From CAXMST01 sp963793415 (GTDB lineage Bacteria; Actinomycetota; Thermoleophilia; Solirubrobacterales; 70-9): a stretch of 64,000 bases of DNA. The stretch lies in the NCBI GenBank assembly GCA_963793415.1, contig CAWCAC010000002.1, positions 496,001 to 560,000 on the forward strand. The letters are read 5' to 3'. The position numbers and the translations under genes are program-made. This document shows positions 1 through 8,191 of this stretch, piece by piece (positions within the stretch are counted from its first letter, which is position 1; the number at the start of each line of letters is the position of its first letter). Below the pieces are notes generated by a model. That model did not search any database and was not told the DNA's origin. It was given only the letters and a program-made list of their open reading frames with translations.

Positions 1-1
1 G

Positions 2-1117
2 CGCGAGGGCGACGGGCTCGACATCGACCGGATCGTGATTCACGACACCGAGGCCAGCTACGCCGACACGGTCGACATCTTCCAGACGCCGAGCAGCTAC
101 GTGAGCGCCCACTACGTCGTCCGCTCCGCCGACGGCCACGTCACCCAGATGGTCCGCGACCGCGACATCGGCTACCAGGCCGGCAACTACTACTTCAACC
201 AGCACTCGATCGGGATCGAGATCGAGGGCTTCGCGCTCGAGGGCAACAGCTGGTACACGGGTGACGTCTACCGCTCGACCGGCGCCCTGATCGCCTACCT
301 GGCCGATCGCTTCGACATCCCCCTCAACCGCCGCCACGTGATCGGCCACGACGAGGTGCCGGGCCCGAACCTGACCTACCAGGCGGGCATGCACTGGGAT
401 CCGGGCACCTTCTTCAACTGGACCCGGCTGATGCGGCTCGCCGGCGCCAAGAAGACCCCCGCCCGCGGCCTGCCCGAGGTCGGCGAGGCGGTCGTGATCA
501 AGCCCGACTACGCGACGAACGAGCCGCCGGTCTCGAGTTGCGACACCTCGACGCCGCCCGTCTGCACCGACCTGCCGCCGCAGCCGGCGAACTTCGTCTA
601 CCTGCACAGCGACCGGCACCACAACGCGCCCTACATCTCCGACCCGTTCCTCGCCGGGGAGGCGCAGGAGCCCGACGGGGTCGGCACGACCCAGGCCGAC
701 GACTGGGGCAACAAGGCGGTCGCCGGCCAGACGTTCGTCGTCGCCGCGGTCAAGGGCGACTGGACCGCGATCTGGTACGGCTCCCAGAAGGCCTGGCTCT
801 ACAACCCCGACGGCGCCAACACGGCGCCGACCAGCTCCCGCTTCATCAAGGTCAGGCGCGGCAAGGACCCGATCCCCGTCTGGGGGGCCGCCTACCCCTC
901 GAAGCTGCAGAAGCTCTCGCTCGGCTACTCGATCCCGCGCGGCCAGAAGTACACGGTGACCGGCCCGGTCCAGACCGACCGCTACCAGGCCGAGCTCTTC
1001 GACGACCTCGCCAACTACTTCGTCCTCGAAGACGACACCGTCTACTACGAGATCCAATACAACCACCGCCACGGCTTCGTTCAGAAGAAGGACGTGGCGG
1101 TCGGGAAGACCGGTTAG
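2..1117 (+). CDS. N-acetylmuramoyl-L-alanine amidase (5' end missing)
   Basis: The frame is open from the first bases of the window, so the N-terminus, including any signal peptide, lies outside. The first visible part is an Amidase_2/PGRP-like domain: a zinc-ligand histidine in VIHDTE, a second conserved stretch HVIGHDEVPGPN, and HWDPGTFFNW, the usual DPG-x-F-x-W ending of this domain. Such enzymes cut the amide bond between N-acetylmuramic acid and the stem peptide in the cell wall. The last roughly 200 residues are aromatic-rich and probably form SH3-like or other wall-binding modules; I cannot name them. The C-terminus is complete (TAG at 1115-1117). Confidence 0.85.
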   Translation, partial: REGDGLDIDRIVIHDTEASYADTVDIFQTPSSYVSAHYVVRSADGHVTQMVRDRDIGYQAGNYYFNQHSIGIEIEGFALEGNSWYTGDVYRSTGALIAYLADRFDIPLNRRHVIGHDEVPGPNLTYQAGMHWDPGTFFNWTRLMRLAGAKKTPARGLPEVGEAVVIKPDYATNEPPVSSCDTSTPPVCTDLPPQPANFVYLHSDRHHNAPYISDPFLAGEAQEPDGVGTTQADDWGNKAVAGQTFVVAAVKGDWTAIWYGSQKAWLYNPDGANTAPTSSRFIKVRRGKDPIPVWGAAYPSKLQKLSLGYSIPRGQKYTVTGPVQTDRYQAELFDDLANYFVLEDDTVYYEIQYNHRHGFVQKKDVAVGKTG

Positions 1118-1122
1118 GTCCA

Positions 1123-1177
1123 GAACTCCCGTCGAGGTTGGAGTTCGCCCGCTCTATGAGGGTCAACTCCAACTTCG
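1123..1177. repeat. Competing inverted repeats between amidase and M28 peptidase genes
   Basis: GAACTCC (1123-1129) can pair with GGAGTTC (1140-1146). The same central bases also form a longer inverted repeat, GTTGGAGTT (1137-1145) with AACTCCAAC (1165-1173), which extends to 12 of 13 pairs at 1133-1145/1165-1177. The two pairings exclude each other. No U-run follows, so this is not a clear intrinsic terminator. It lies just upstream of the M28 promoter. Confidence 0.5.
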
Positions 1178-1210
1178 AGACCGCTCGGTGGATTGACGAC
1201 CCGGCTCGGT

Positions 1211-1216
1211 TAGGCT
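1211..1216 (+). promoter_or_regulatory. -10 box of a leaderless promoter for the M28 peptidase gene
   Basis: TAGGCT ends 7 nt before the ATG at 1224, so transcription should begin at or next to the start codon. There is no Shine-Dalgarno sequence. The same arrangement recurs at five other genes in this window. Confidence 0.55.
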
Positions 1217-1223
1217 CGCTGCG

Positions 1224-2444
1224 ATGACGACGACCAACGCACGTCTCGCTGAGTCGCGGCCGATGCCGGCCGAGCCGGTGCTGCGGGAGGTGATCGGGGC
1301 GCTCGAGGGGATCGAGCGGCTCGCGGGCTCGGAGGGGGAACGAGAGGCGGCGGAGTGGGTCGCGGCGCGGCTCGAGGCGGCGGGCGCGACCGCCACCGCG
1401 GATGAGGAGACATTCCGAGACGGCTTCGCGGGGATGCTCGGCAAGCTCGCCGCCGCGGCTTCGGTGGCCGGTGGAGGAGTAGCCGCGACCGGCCGCTTCC
1501 GGGCTGCCGGCGCCGCCGTCGGCGCCGGCGTTGCGGCGCTGATCGCCGACGACATCTCGAACGGGTTCCGGCCCTGGCGCAAGGTGGTGATGCCGGAGAA
1601 GACGACGACCAACGTCGTCGCCGAGATCGGCGACGCCAACGCCGAGCGCACGCTCGTCGTCCTCGGCCACCACGACGCCGCCCGTTCCGGCCAGGTCTTC
1701 GACCCGACCCTCCAGCGCCTGCTGGGCGAGCGCTTCCCGGGCATCGTCGAGCGGATCGACACCTCGCTGCCGCAGTGGTGGGGGCTGCTCGCAGGCCCGC
1801 TGATGGTCGCCGCAGGCAGTGCCAGCGGGCGCCGCAGCCTGACCGCGGCCGGCGCCGTCGCCTCCGCGGTCGGCGCGGCGCTGATGGAGGACATCCAGCG
1901 CAGCGAGATCGTTCCCGGCGCCAACGACAACCTGAGCTCGATCGCGGTCATGGTCGCGCTGGCCGAGGCGCTGCGCGAGCGCCCGACCCCCGGCCTGCGG
2001 GTGATCCTCGCCTCCTGTGGCGCCGAGGAGGTCCTGCAGGGCGGCATCTACGGCTTCTGTGACCGCCACCTCGCCCGCCTCGATCGTGAGCGGACGTGGG
2101 TCCTGAACCTGGATACGGTCGGCTCGCCGGGCCTCGTTTTGCTCGAGGGCGAGGGGCCGGTGATCATGGAGGACTTCTTCGACGTCACCTGGCGCGATCT
2201 GATCGCCAGGGTCGCCGACCGCGAGGGGATCCCGATGCGGCGCGGAATGCGCGCCCGGGCCTCGACCGACACCGTGATCCCGAGCCGGATGGGCTACCCG
2301 ACCGCCTGCCTAGTCTCGGTCAACCGCTACAAGGCGCTCGCCAACTACCACCAGCCCTCCGACACCTCCGAGAACCTGAGCTGGGCCACGGTTGCCTCGG
2401 CCGCGGACCTCGCTGAGGCCCTCGCTCGCGAGCTCGCCGCCTGA
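1224..2444 (+). CDS. M28-family zinc peptidase
   Basis: A 406-residue protein with the M28 metal-site pattern: GHHDAARSG, where the first histidine/aspartate pair should bind zinc, GANDNLSS with the bridging aspartate, and CGAEEV with the catalytic and metal-binding glutamates. Family members are aminopeptidases or related metallopeptidases; the substrate is unknown. An alanine/glycine-rich hydrophobic segment near residues 70-110 and another near 190-215 lie between motifs and may be membrane-associated. I see no clear signal peptide. The start is the ATG 7 nt after a -10 box. Its TGA shares one base with the ATG of zwf, so the two are probably co-translated. Confidence 0.85.
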   Translation: MTTTNARLAESRPMPAEPVLREVIGALEGIERLAGSEGEREAAEWVAARLEAAGATATADEETFRDGFAGMLGKLAAAASVAGGGVAATGRFRAAGAAVGAGVAALIADDISNGFRPWRKVVMPEKTTTNVVAEIGDANAERTLVVLGHHDAARSGQVFDPTLQRLLGERFPGIVERIDTSLPQWWGLLAGPLMVAAGSASGRRSLTAAGAVASAVGAALMEDIQRSEIVPGANDNLSSIAVMVALAEALRERPTPGLRVILASCGAEEVLQGGIYGFCDRHLARLDRERTWVLNLDTVGSPGLVLLEGEGPVIMEDFFDVTWRDLIARVADREGIPMRRGMRARASTDTVIPSRMGYPTACLVSVNRYKALANYHQPSDTSENLSWATVASAADLAEALARELAA

Positions 2445-3844
2445 TGGACCCGGGAACGGAGATCGGCGCCGACTGCCCCGACGCGCTGGTGATCTTCGGG
2501 ATCACCGGCGATCTCGCCCGCAAGAAGACCTTTGCGGCGCTCTACAACCTCGAGGAGCACGGCGGCATCCCCTGCCGGATCGTCGGCGTCGGCCGCCGCG
2601 AGTGGACCCACGCCGACCTGCGCGAGCACGCGGCGAAGTCGATCCGCGAGGCGGTCGCCGGCGTCGACGAGGGCGTGCTCGCCCGCCTGCTGGCGCGGAT
2701 GGGCTACCACGGCGGCGCCCTCGACGCGGCCGAGACCTACGAGGGACTCGCCCAGGTCGTGCCGCGGACCAACCTCCTCCACTACCTGGAGACGCCGCCG
2801 GGGATGTTCGCGCCGATCGCCGAGCAGCTCGCCGCGGCCGGGCTCGTCGCCGACTCCCGGGTCCTGATCGAGAAGCCGTTCGGCCGCGACCTCGCCTCCG
2901 CCCGCGAGCTCGACCGGCGCCTGCGCCGCGTCCTCGACGAGCGCCAGATCCTGCGGCTCGACCACTTCCTCGGCAAAGAGCCAGTCATGGACATCCTCTA
3001 CCTGCGCTTCGCCAACGCGATCCTCGAGCCGGTCTGGAACCGCCGCTACGTCGAGTCGGTCCACATCACGATGGCCGAGAGCTTCGGCGTCGAGGAGCGG
3101 GGCCGCTTCTTCGACGAGGTCGGCGCGGTCCGCGACGTCGTTCAGAACCACCTGCTCCAGGTGCTGGCGCTGATCGCGATGGAGCCGCCCTCGGCCGGTC
3201 CCGACGACGGCGACTCGATCCGCAACCGCAAGACGGACCTGTTCCGGGCGATGCCCGCCGTCGACCCGCGCCAGGTCGTCGCCGGCCAGCACCTCGGATA
3301 TCGGGACATCGACGGCGTCAGCCCCGACTCCGACACCGAGACGTTCGTCGCGCTGCAGCTCGCGGTCGACAACTGGCGCTGGGAGGGAGTCCCGTTCTTC
3401 ATCCGCGCCGGCAAGCGGATGCCGGTCGACTCGACCGAGGTCCGGGTGATCTTCCAGCGGCCGCCGCGGCTTGGGATCGGCGGTCGCGAGCTGGCCGAGG
3501 CGAACGAGCTGATCGTGCGGCTGAAGCCGGATCCCGGCGCCGAGCTGCGGCTGATGGCGAAGCGGGGTGGGGAGGAGCGCCTGCACCGGGTCGGGCTCAG
3601 CCTCCTGTTCGGCGAGCAGGTTGGCTACCAGCCGGAGGCCTACGAGCGGCTGCTCGGCGATGCCCTCCACGGTGTCTTCCAGCTCTTCCCCGACCAGCCG
3701 GCGGTCGAGCAGACCTGGCGGATCGTCGACCCGATCCTTTCCGGCCTCGACCCGTTTCCCTACGAGCCCGGCACCTGGGGGCCGGAGGCCGCCCACGCGC
3801 TGGTCGCCGGCCACGGAGGCTGGCGCACGCCCTGGCTACCGTAG
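2444..3844 (+). CDS. zwf: Glucose-6-phosphate 1-dehydrogenase
   Basis: The 466-residue length is typical. The dinucleotide-binding motif is FGITGDLARKK near residue 20, and the substrate/catalytic motif is RLDHFLGKEP near residue 175 with the DHFLGK histidine. It oxidises glucose 6-phosphate to 6-phosphogluconolactone with reduction of NAD(P), the entry to the oxidative pentose phosphate pathway. Coupling to the M28 gene by a TGATG overlap is unusual partner choice: no 6-phosphogluconolactonase or transaldolase gene lies beside it. The 3' end overlaps the converging MmgE/PrpD gene by 9 bp. Confidence 0.95.
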   Translation: MDPGTEIGADCPDALVIFGITGDLARKKTFAALYNLEEHGGIPCRIVGVGRREWTHADLREHAAKSIREAVAGVDEGVLARLLARMGYHGGALDAAETYEGLAQVVPRTNLLHYLETPPGMFAPIAEQLAAAGLVADSRVLIEKPFGRDLASARELDRRLRRVLDERQILRLDHFLGKEPVMDILYLRFANAILEPVWNRRYVESVHITMAESFGVEERGRFFDEVGAVRDVVQNHLLQVLALIAMEPPSAGPDDGDSIRNRKTDLFRAMPAVDPRQVVAGQHLGYRDIDGVSPDSDTETFVALQLAVDNWRWEGVPFFIRAGKRMPVDSTEVRVIFQRPPRLGIGGRELAEANELIVRLKPDPGAELRLMAKRGGEERLHRVGLSLLFGEQVGYQPEAYERLLGDALHGVFQLFPDQPAVEQTWRIVDPILSGLDPFPYEPGTWGPEAAHALVAGHGGWRTPWLP

Positions 3845-4981
3845 GCCGGCGAGCTCGAGCAGCTCCGCCGCGGGCCGTTCAGGGTCGTCGAGCGCGCCGA
3901 CCAGCCCCGGACCCGCCAGCGAGCCGACCTTGGCCTCGAGTTCGGCGGCGCTCATCGGCCGGCTCGGCGAGCCCAGCGCCTCTGTGACCCGGGCGAGCTC
4001 GTAGCCGTCGCGGTCGAGGACCGCCTCCGACTGGCCCAGCCCGGCGTCGGCCTGGACGATCAGCGCCTCGCTCGCTCGCAGCACCTCCCCATCGACGGCC
4101 TCGAAGCTGGCGACGTCCGGCTGTCCGCGGAGCAGCGCCCAGGCGACCAGATAGGGAATCGAGAACTTCGCCTCCATCCCGGTCGCCGGCCTGGCCACGG
4201 CAGCGGCCTCGAGCGAGATCGGGTGGACCCGGATCCGCAGCCGTCCGGCGCGGGCCCGGGTCGCGTCGACGGTCAGTGCCGCCTCGATCGAGGAGTGGGT
4301 CTGCAGGCAGCAGGGGTAGGCCTTGATCCAGTTCGAGGCGATCGCGTCTCCAGGCGGCTCGAGCAGCTCGGCGGGGTCGAGCGGATCGACTCCCCAGCTG
4401 CGGCAGATGCCGGCGAGGATCGGGCCGAGATCGGCGCCGGCGCCAGCCGCGGCGAGCCGCGCCGCGTCGCGGCCCGCGACGACTGCCCCGGCGACGCCGA
4501 GCGGCTTGCCGTCGCCGCCGAACGAGGCGAGCAGGCCGCCGCTGCGGGTCAGCGCGATCGCCAGCGCCGCCGGCAGCGCGGCTCGCGGCAGACCGGCGCC
4601 GGCGACCCAGGCGGCGGCCGCGCCGACGCCACCGCAGGCCGCCGTCGGGTGCAGGCCGCGTTCGTAGATCGCGGGGTGGCCGTGGCGGGTGAGCGCGGCC
4701 ATCGTCTCGAAGCCGGCGGCATGAGCCGACACGGCCTCGGCGCAACTGCCGCCACGACCGGCAACGGCGAACAGGGCCGCCGGTGCCGCGGCCGCCGAGA
4801 GGTGGGCGAGGCCCGGGGTCCAGGTGTCGTCGAAGTCGAGCACGTGCCCCGCGGTCGCGGCGGCAAGCAGCCCGTCCCCCGCCTCGCGAGCGGCCCCGGC
4901 CGCCGGCTCACCGCGGCCGGCGGCGGCGCAGGCGAGCCAGTCGAGCAGCGCGTCGGCGTAGCCGCTGCGCACGCCGCTCAC
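3836..4981 (-). CDS. MmgE/PrpD family protein
   Basis: About 381 residues from a GTG at 4981 preceded by GAGGAG at a good distance; the longer open frame upstream is compositionally poor and lacks such a site. The N-terminal GHVLDFDDTW and the later NWIKAYPCCLQTHSSIEAA match the MmgE/PrpD fold, which includes 2-methylcitrate dehydratase, iminodisuccinate epimerase and cis-aconitate decarboxylase. The protein is shorter than PrpD (about 480), so I do not assign the methylcitrate step. No prpB or prpC lies nearby. It converges on zwf. Confidence 0.8.
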   Translation of the reverse strand: MSGVRSGYADALLDWLACAAAGRGEPAAGAAREAGDGLLAAATAGHVLDFDDTWTPGLAHLSAAAAPAALFAVAGRGGSCAEAVSAHAAGFETMAALTRHGHPAIYERGLHPTAACGGVGAAAAWVAGAGLPRAALPAALAIALTRSGGLLASFGGDGKPLGVAGAVVAGRDAARLAAAGAGADLGPILAGICRSWGVDPLDPAELLEPPGDAIASNWIKAYPCCLQTHSSIEAALTVDATRARAGRLRIRVHPISLEAAAVARPATGMEAKFSIPYLVAWALLRGQPDVASFEAVDGEVLRASEALIVQADAGLGQSEAVLDRDGYELARVTEALGSPSRPMSAAELEAKVGSLAGPGLVGALDDPERPAAELLELAGLR

Positions 4982-5062
4982 CGCCGCTCCTCGCCCATCG
5001 CGGCGATTATATGCGCGGCCTCGGGGCCGGCCGGGGGCAGTGAGCCGCGCCCGCCCGCGGCC

Positions 5063-5068
5063 TAGACT
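5063..5068 (+). promoter_or_regulatory. Possible -10 box for the enoyl-CoA hydratase gene
   Basis: TAGACT sits about 60 nt before the chosen ATG at 5128, implying a leader of roughly 50 nt. A weak CGGAG lies at 5121-5125, just before that ATG. Confidence 0.35.
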
Positions 5069-5127
5069 TGACGCCCCCAGCCGCGGCCGTCCCGAGTCCG
5101 CCCGGCGCAAGAGATTCGAACGGAGCC

Positions 5128-5937
5128 ATGACCGTCAGCGCAGAGACCTACGAGCAGATCGACGTCGAGGCCGAATCCGGCGTGGTCCGGATCACCCTGA
5201 ACCGGGCCGAGAGCCTGAACCCGCTCAGCGTCGCGATGGCCCGCGAGATCCATTCCGTGCTCGATGAGGCGGCGGCCGACGAGTCCGCCCGCGCCGTCCT
5301 GATCACGGGCGCCGGCCGCGCCTTCTCCTCCGGCGCCGACCTCAGCGGCAACGACGCCCTCGCCACCCCCGAGGGCAAGCCCGACGTGCAGACCGGGCTG
5401 CGCGAGACCTACAACCCGCTGATCGTCGCGATGCGCGAGCTGCCGATGCCGATCGTCTCAGCGGTCAACGGGCCGGCAGCCGGCGTCGGCTGCTCGCTGG
5501 CGCTGGCGAGCGACATCGTGATCGCCGCCGAGTCGGCCTACTTCCTGATGGCATTCGCGAACATCGGGCTGACGGTGGACGGCGGTGCCAGCGCCTTCCT
5601 CGCCGCGCGGATCGGCCACGCACGGGCCTCGGAGATGGCGCTGCTGGCGGAGCGGATCCCGGCCCCGAAGGCGCTCGAGTGGGGGCTGATCAACACCGTC
5701 GTCGCCGATGACGCGCTGCTCGCGGAGGCCGGCGCGCTGGCCGAGCGGATGGCGGCCGGGCCGACCGTCTCCTACGCGCAGAGCAAGCAGCTGCTCAACG
5801 CCACGACTTTCCCCGACCTCGCCGCTCAGCTCGACCGCGAGGCGGTCGCGCAGCAGCGCTGCGCGAACAGCGAGGACTTCGGGATCGGAGTGATGGGCTT
5901 CATCTCCAAGCAGAAGCCCGAATTCAAGGGGGCCTAG
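5128..5937 (+). CDS. Enoyl-CoA hydratase/isomerase family protein
   Basis: A 269-residue crotonase-fold protein. The oxyanion-hole segments are visible: SSGADLSG near residue 70 and NGPAAGVGCSLALASD near residue 115. Crotonase enzymes hydrate or isomerise acyl-CoA thioesters, most often in fatty-acid or amino-acid breakdown. The classical glutamate of hydratases at the second site is not obvious (FANIGLTVDGGAS), so it may act as an isomerase or on a special substrate. I chose the ATG at 5128 over an upstream TTG at 5068 because homologous-looking sequence begins there and a weak CGGAG precedes it. Confidence 0.85.
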   Translation: MTVSAETYEQIDVEAESGVVRITLNRAESLNPLSVAMAREIHSVLDEAAADESARAVLITGAGRAFSSGADLSGNDALATPEGKPDVQTGLRETYNPLIVAMRELPMPIVSAVNGPAAGVGCSLALASDIVIAAESAYFLMAFANIGLTVDGGASAFLAARIGHARASEMALLAERIPAPKALEWGLINTVVADDALLAEAGALAERMAAGPTVSYAQSKQLLNATTFPDLAAQLDREAVAQQRCANSEDFGIGVMGFISKQKPEFKGA

Positions 5938-5973
5938 ACCGACCGCCCGCGACCGCGGGCAGGCAGGAGCCAT

Positions 5974-7353
5974 ATGGCAGACAAGAACCTCCCGAAGGGA
6001 CGCGTGCAACGGCTCGCGAAGGTGGGTACGGCGGCGGCGTCCTCCGCCGTCAAGCAGACCGGCACCCGCGCCGCCAACCTGACCCGTTCCGACGAGAAGG
6101 CGCAGAAGGCCTCCGAGCGGCGCCAGGTCGAGACCGCGAAGCAGATCGTCACCGTGCTCGGCGGCATGAAGGGCGCCGCGATGAAGGTCGGCCAGGTGCT
6201 CAGCTTCATGGACGTCGGGATCGTCCCCGAGCAGTACAGGGACGAGTTCCAGGCCGAGCTGGCGAAGCTGCGCGACTCGGCGCCGACCGTCTCCTTCGGC
6301 CAGATGAAGAAGGTGATCGAAGAGGACCTCGGCGAGAAGCTCGGCGACGTCTTCAGCGAGTTCGGCGAGGAAGCGATCGCCGCCGCCTCGATCGGCCAGG
6401 TCTACCGGGCGACCCTGCGCGAGGACGGCCGCGAGGTCGCGGTCAAGGTCCAGTACCCCGGCATCAATGAGGCCGTCAAGGCCGACATGAAGAACCTCGG
6501 GCTGCTGCTGCGTCTGGCCCGCCGGATGACACCGCAACTCGACGTCAAGGCGGTCGGCGACGAGATCCGGGCGCGGATCATCGAGGAGCTCGACTACGAA
6601 CTCGAGGCCTCGAACCAGCGGACGATGGCGCGCCTGTACCGGGGCCACCCGTTCATCGTCATCCCCGACGTCGTCACCTCGCTCTCGCGCGAGCGGGTGA
6701 TCGTCACCGAGTTCGTCGAGGGCGAGGGCTTCGAACAGGTGCGAACCGAGCCTGACCCGATCCGCGACCGTCTCGGCGAGATCGTCTTCCGCTTCTACTA
6801 CGGCTCGATGTTCCGCCACGGCCGCTTCTCCGGCGACCCGCACCCCGGCAACATGATCCTGCTCGACGACGGCAAGGTCGCGTTCCTCGACTTCGGGCTG
6901 TTCAAGTCGGTCTCCCCGGAGATCACCCAGCACGAGCTCGCCTGCCAGCGCGCCGTCGTCGAAGGCGACGCCGAAGCCCTGCACACCCTGCTGACCGAGC
7001 TCGGCTTCATCCCCGAGCCGGAGAAGCTCGATCCCGAGGACCTGATGGCCTACGTGGTCGAGGGGATCTGGTGGTACACGCGGGACCGGACCGTGCGCCT
7101 CGACCAGAAGATGGTCTCGACCGTGGCGATCGAGACCGGCGACCCGCGCTCGAAGCATTTCGAGACGATGCGCCACCAGGACATCGTCCCCGAGCATCTC
7201 TTCGGCCGCCGCCTGGAGCTGCTCACGCTCGCCGTCCTCGGCCAGCTCAACGCCGAGGCCAACTGGCACCGGATCGCCCGCGAGTGGATCTACGGCGACG
7301 ACCCGGTCACGGAGCTGGGTCGCGAGGAGGCGATCTTCCTCGGAAAGGGATAG
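5974..7353 (+). CDS. ABC1/UbiB (AarF) family atypical kinase
   Basis: 459 residues with family signatures in order: KVGQVLSFMD (the KxGQ motif) near 73, the alanine-rich loop AAASIGQVYRA near 135, VAVKVQYPG with the ATP-site lysine, and SGDPHPGN followed by FLDFGL near 288-308. UbiB/COQ8 proteins are ATPases or kinases that support isoprenoid quinone biosynthesis and lipid handling at the membrane. A GCAGGAG ribosome site precedes the ATG. It follows the enoyl-CoA hydratase gene after 36 bp on the same strand, so co-transcription is likely. The quinone or lipid substrate cannot be told from sequence. Confidence 0.9.
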   Translation: MADKNLPKGRVQRLAKVGTAAASSAVKQTGTRAANLTRSDEKAQKASERRQVETAKQIVTVLGGMKGAAMKVGQVLSFMDVGIVPEQYRDEFQAELAKLRDSAPTVSFGQMKKVIEEDLGEKLGDVFSEFGEEAIAAASIGQVYRATLREDGREVAVKVQYPGINEAVKADMKNLGLLLRLARRMTPQLDVKAVGDEIRARIIEELDYELEASNQRTMARLYRGHPFIVIPDVVTSLSRERVIVTEFVEGEGFEQVRTEPDPIRDRLGEIVFRFYYGSMFRHGRFSGDPHPGNMILLDDGKVAFLDFGLFKSVSPEITQHELACQRAVVEGDAEALHTLLTELGFIPEPEKLDPEDLMAYVVEGIWWYTRDRTVRLDQKMVSTVAIETGDPRSKHFETMRHQDIVPEHLFGRRLELLTLAVLGQLNAEANWHRIAREWIYGDDPVTELGREEAIFLGKG

Positions 7354-7377
7354 GCGCGGGACGGGTCCGCTCAGGGC

Positions 7378-8151
7378 TCAGGCGCGGGCGCCGCGCCGCA
7401 GCGCCGCCGGCTCGCCGTCCTCGGCCGCGAGCCCAAAGACTTCGGCGAAGCGGAGGGCGACGGTCTCGCCGAACTCAGCCGTGCTCTGCTCGGCGCCGTG
7501 CTCACGGGAGAGTGACGTCATCCGCACGTAGTCGATACCGCAGGGGACGATCCAGTCGAACGGCTGCAGGTCGTTGGAGACGTTGACCGCGAGACCGTGG
7601 GTCGTCACCCCCCGGCTGACGTGGATGCCGATCGACCCGATCTTGCGCGCGTGCGCGTCCGGTCCCGCCGGCTCCGAGGCCGGGCCGACCGGTGTGCCCT
7701 GCGGGCCGGGATGGCCGACCGGGATCGGCGGCTCGCCGGCCGTCCAGACACCGGTCAGGCCTTCGAAGACCTGTGCCGGGACTCCGTGGTCGGCGAGGGC
7801 TCCGACCATCACCTGCTCGAGGCGCCGCACGTAGGCATGTATGTCGTCGTCCCAGGCGCTGAGGTCGACGATCGGGTAGGCGACCAGCTGGCCTGGGCCG
7901 TGGTAGGTGACCGCGCCGCCGCGATCGGTCTCGGCGACCTCGATGCCCTGCATCTCGTACCACTGCTGACCCATCGGCAGCTCGTCCGGCTCCGTCCTAC
8001 GCCCGCGGGTGTAGACCGGATAGTGCTCGAGCAGCAGCAGAGTGTCCGGCGCCTGACCGGCCTGGCGGGCGGCGCGGAGCGCGTTCTGAAGCTGGAGCGC
8101 CTCCGCGTAGGGGACCGTCCCGAGTCGGGATACGCGCAGCTCGCCGCTCAC
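7378..8151 (-). CDS. lipB: Lipoyl(octanoyl) transferase LipB
   Basis: Moves octanoyl from acyl carrier protein to the lipoyl domains of 2-oxo acid dehydrogenases. Seen here: GGAVTYHGPGQLVAYPI, the catalytic lysine in KIGSIGIHV and the catalytic cysteine in IVPCGIDY. I place the start at GTG 8151; the frame upstream is arginine-rich and overlaps the dehydrogenase gene. About 30 Gly/Pro-rich residues are inserted between GVWTAGEPP and the catalytic KIGSIG, where most LipB proteins have only a few. It is the last gene of the branched-chain dehydrogenase operon and probably serves its E2. Confidence 0.93.
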   Translation of the reverse strand: MSGELRVSRLGTVPYAEALQLQNALRAARQAGQAPDTLLLLEHYPVYTRGRRTEPDELPMGQQWYEMQGIEVAETDRGGAVTYHGPGQLVAYPIVDLSAWDDDIHAYVRRLEQVMVGALADHGVPAQVFEGLTGVWTAGEPPIPVGHPGPQGTPVGPASEPAGPDAHARKIGSIGIHVSRGVTTHGLAVNVSNDLQPFDWIVPCGIDYVRMTSLSREHGAEQSTAEFGETVALRFAEVFGLAAEDGEPAALRRGARA

Positions 8152-8191
8152 GTCGGCACCCCTGCGCGCATCGATCCTGACGCCTTCGGCC

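Noticed and set aside
1193..1216. TTGACG as -35 for the TAGGCT box before the M28 gene
   Set aside because: A spacing of 12 bp is too short for a standard promoter.
538..1227. Plus-strand frame overlapping the amidase and the M28 start
   Set aside because: Arginine-rich out-of-frame reading of the amidase gene.
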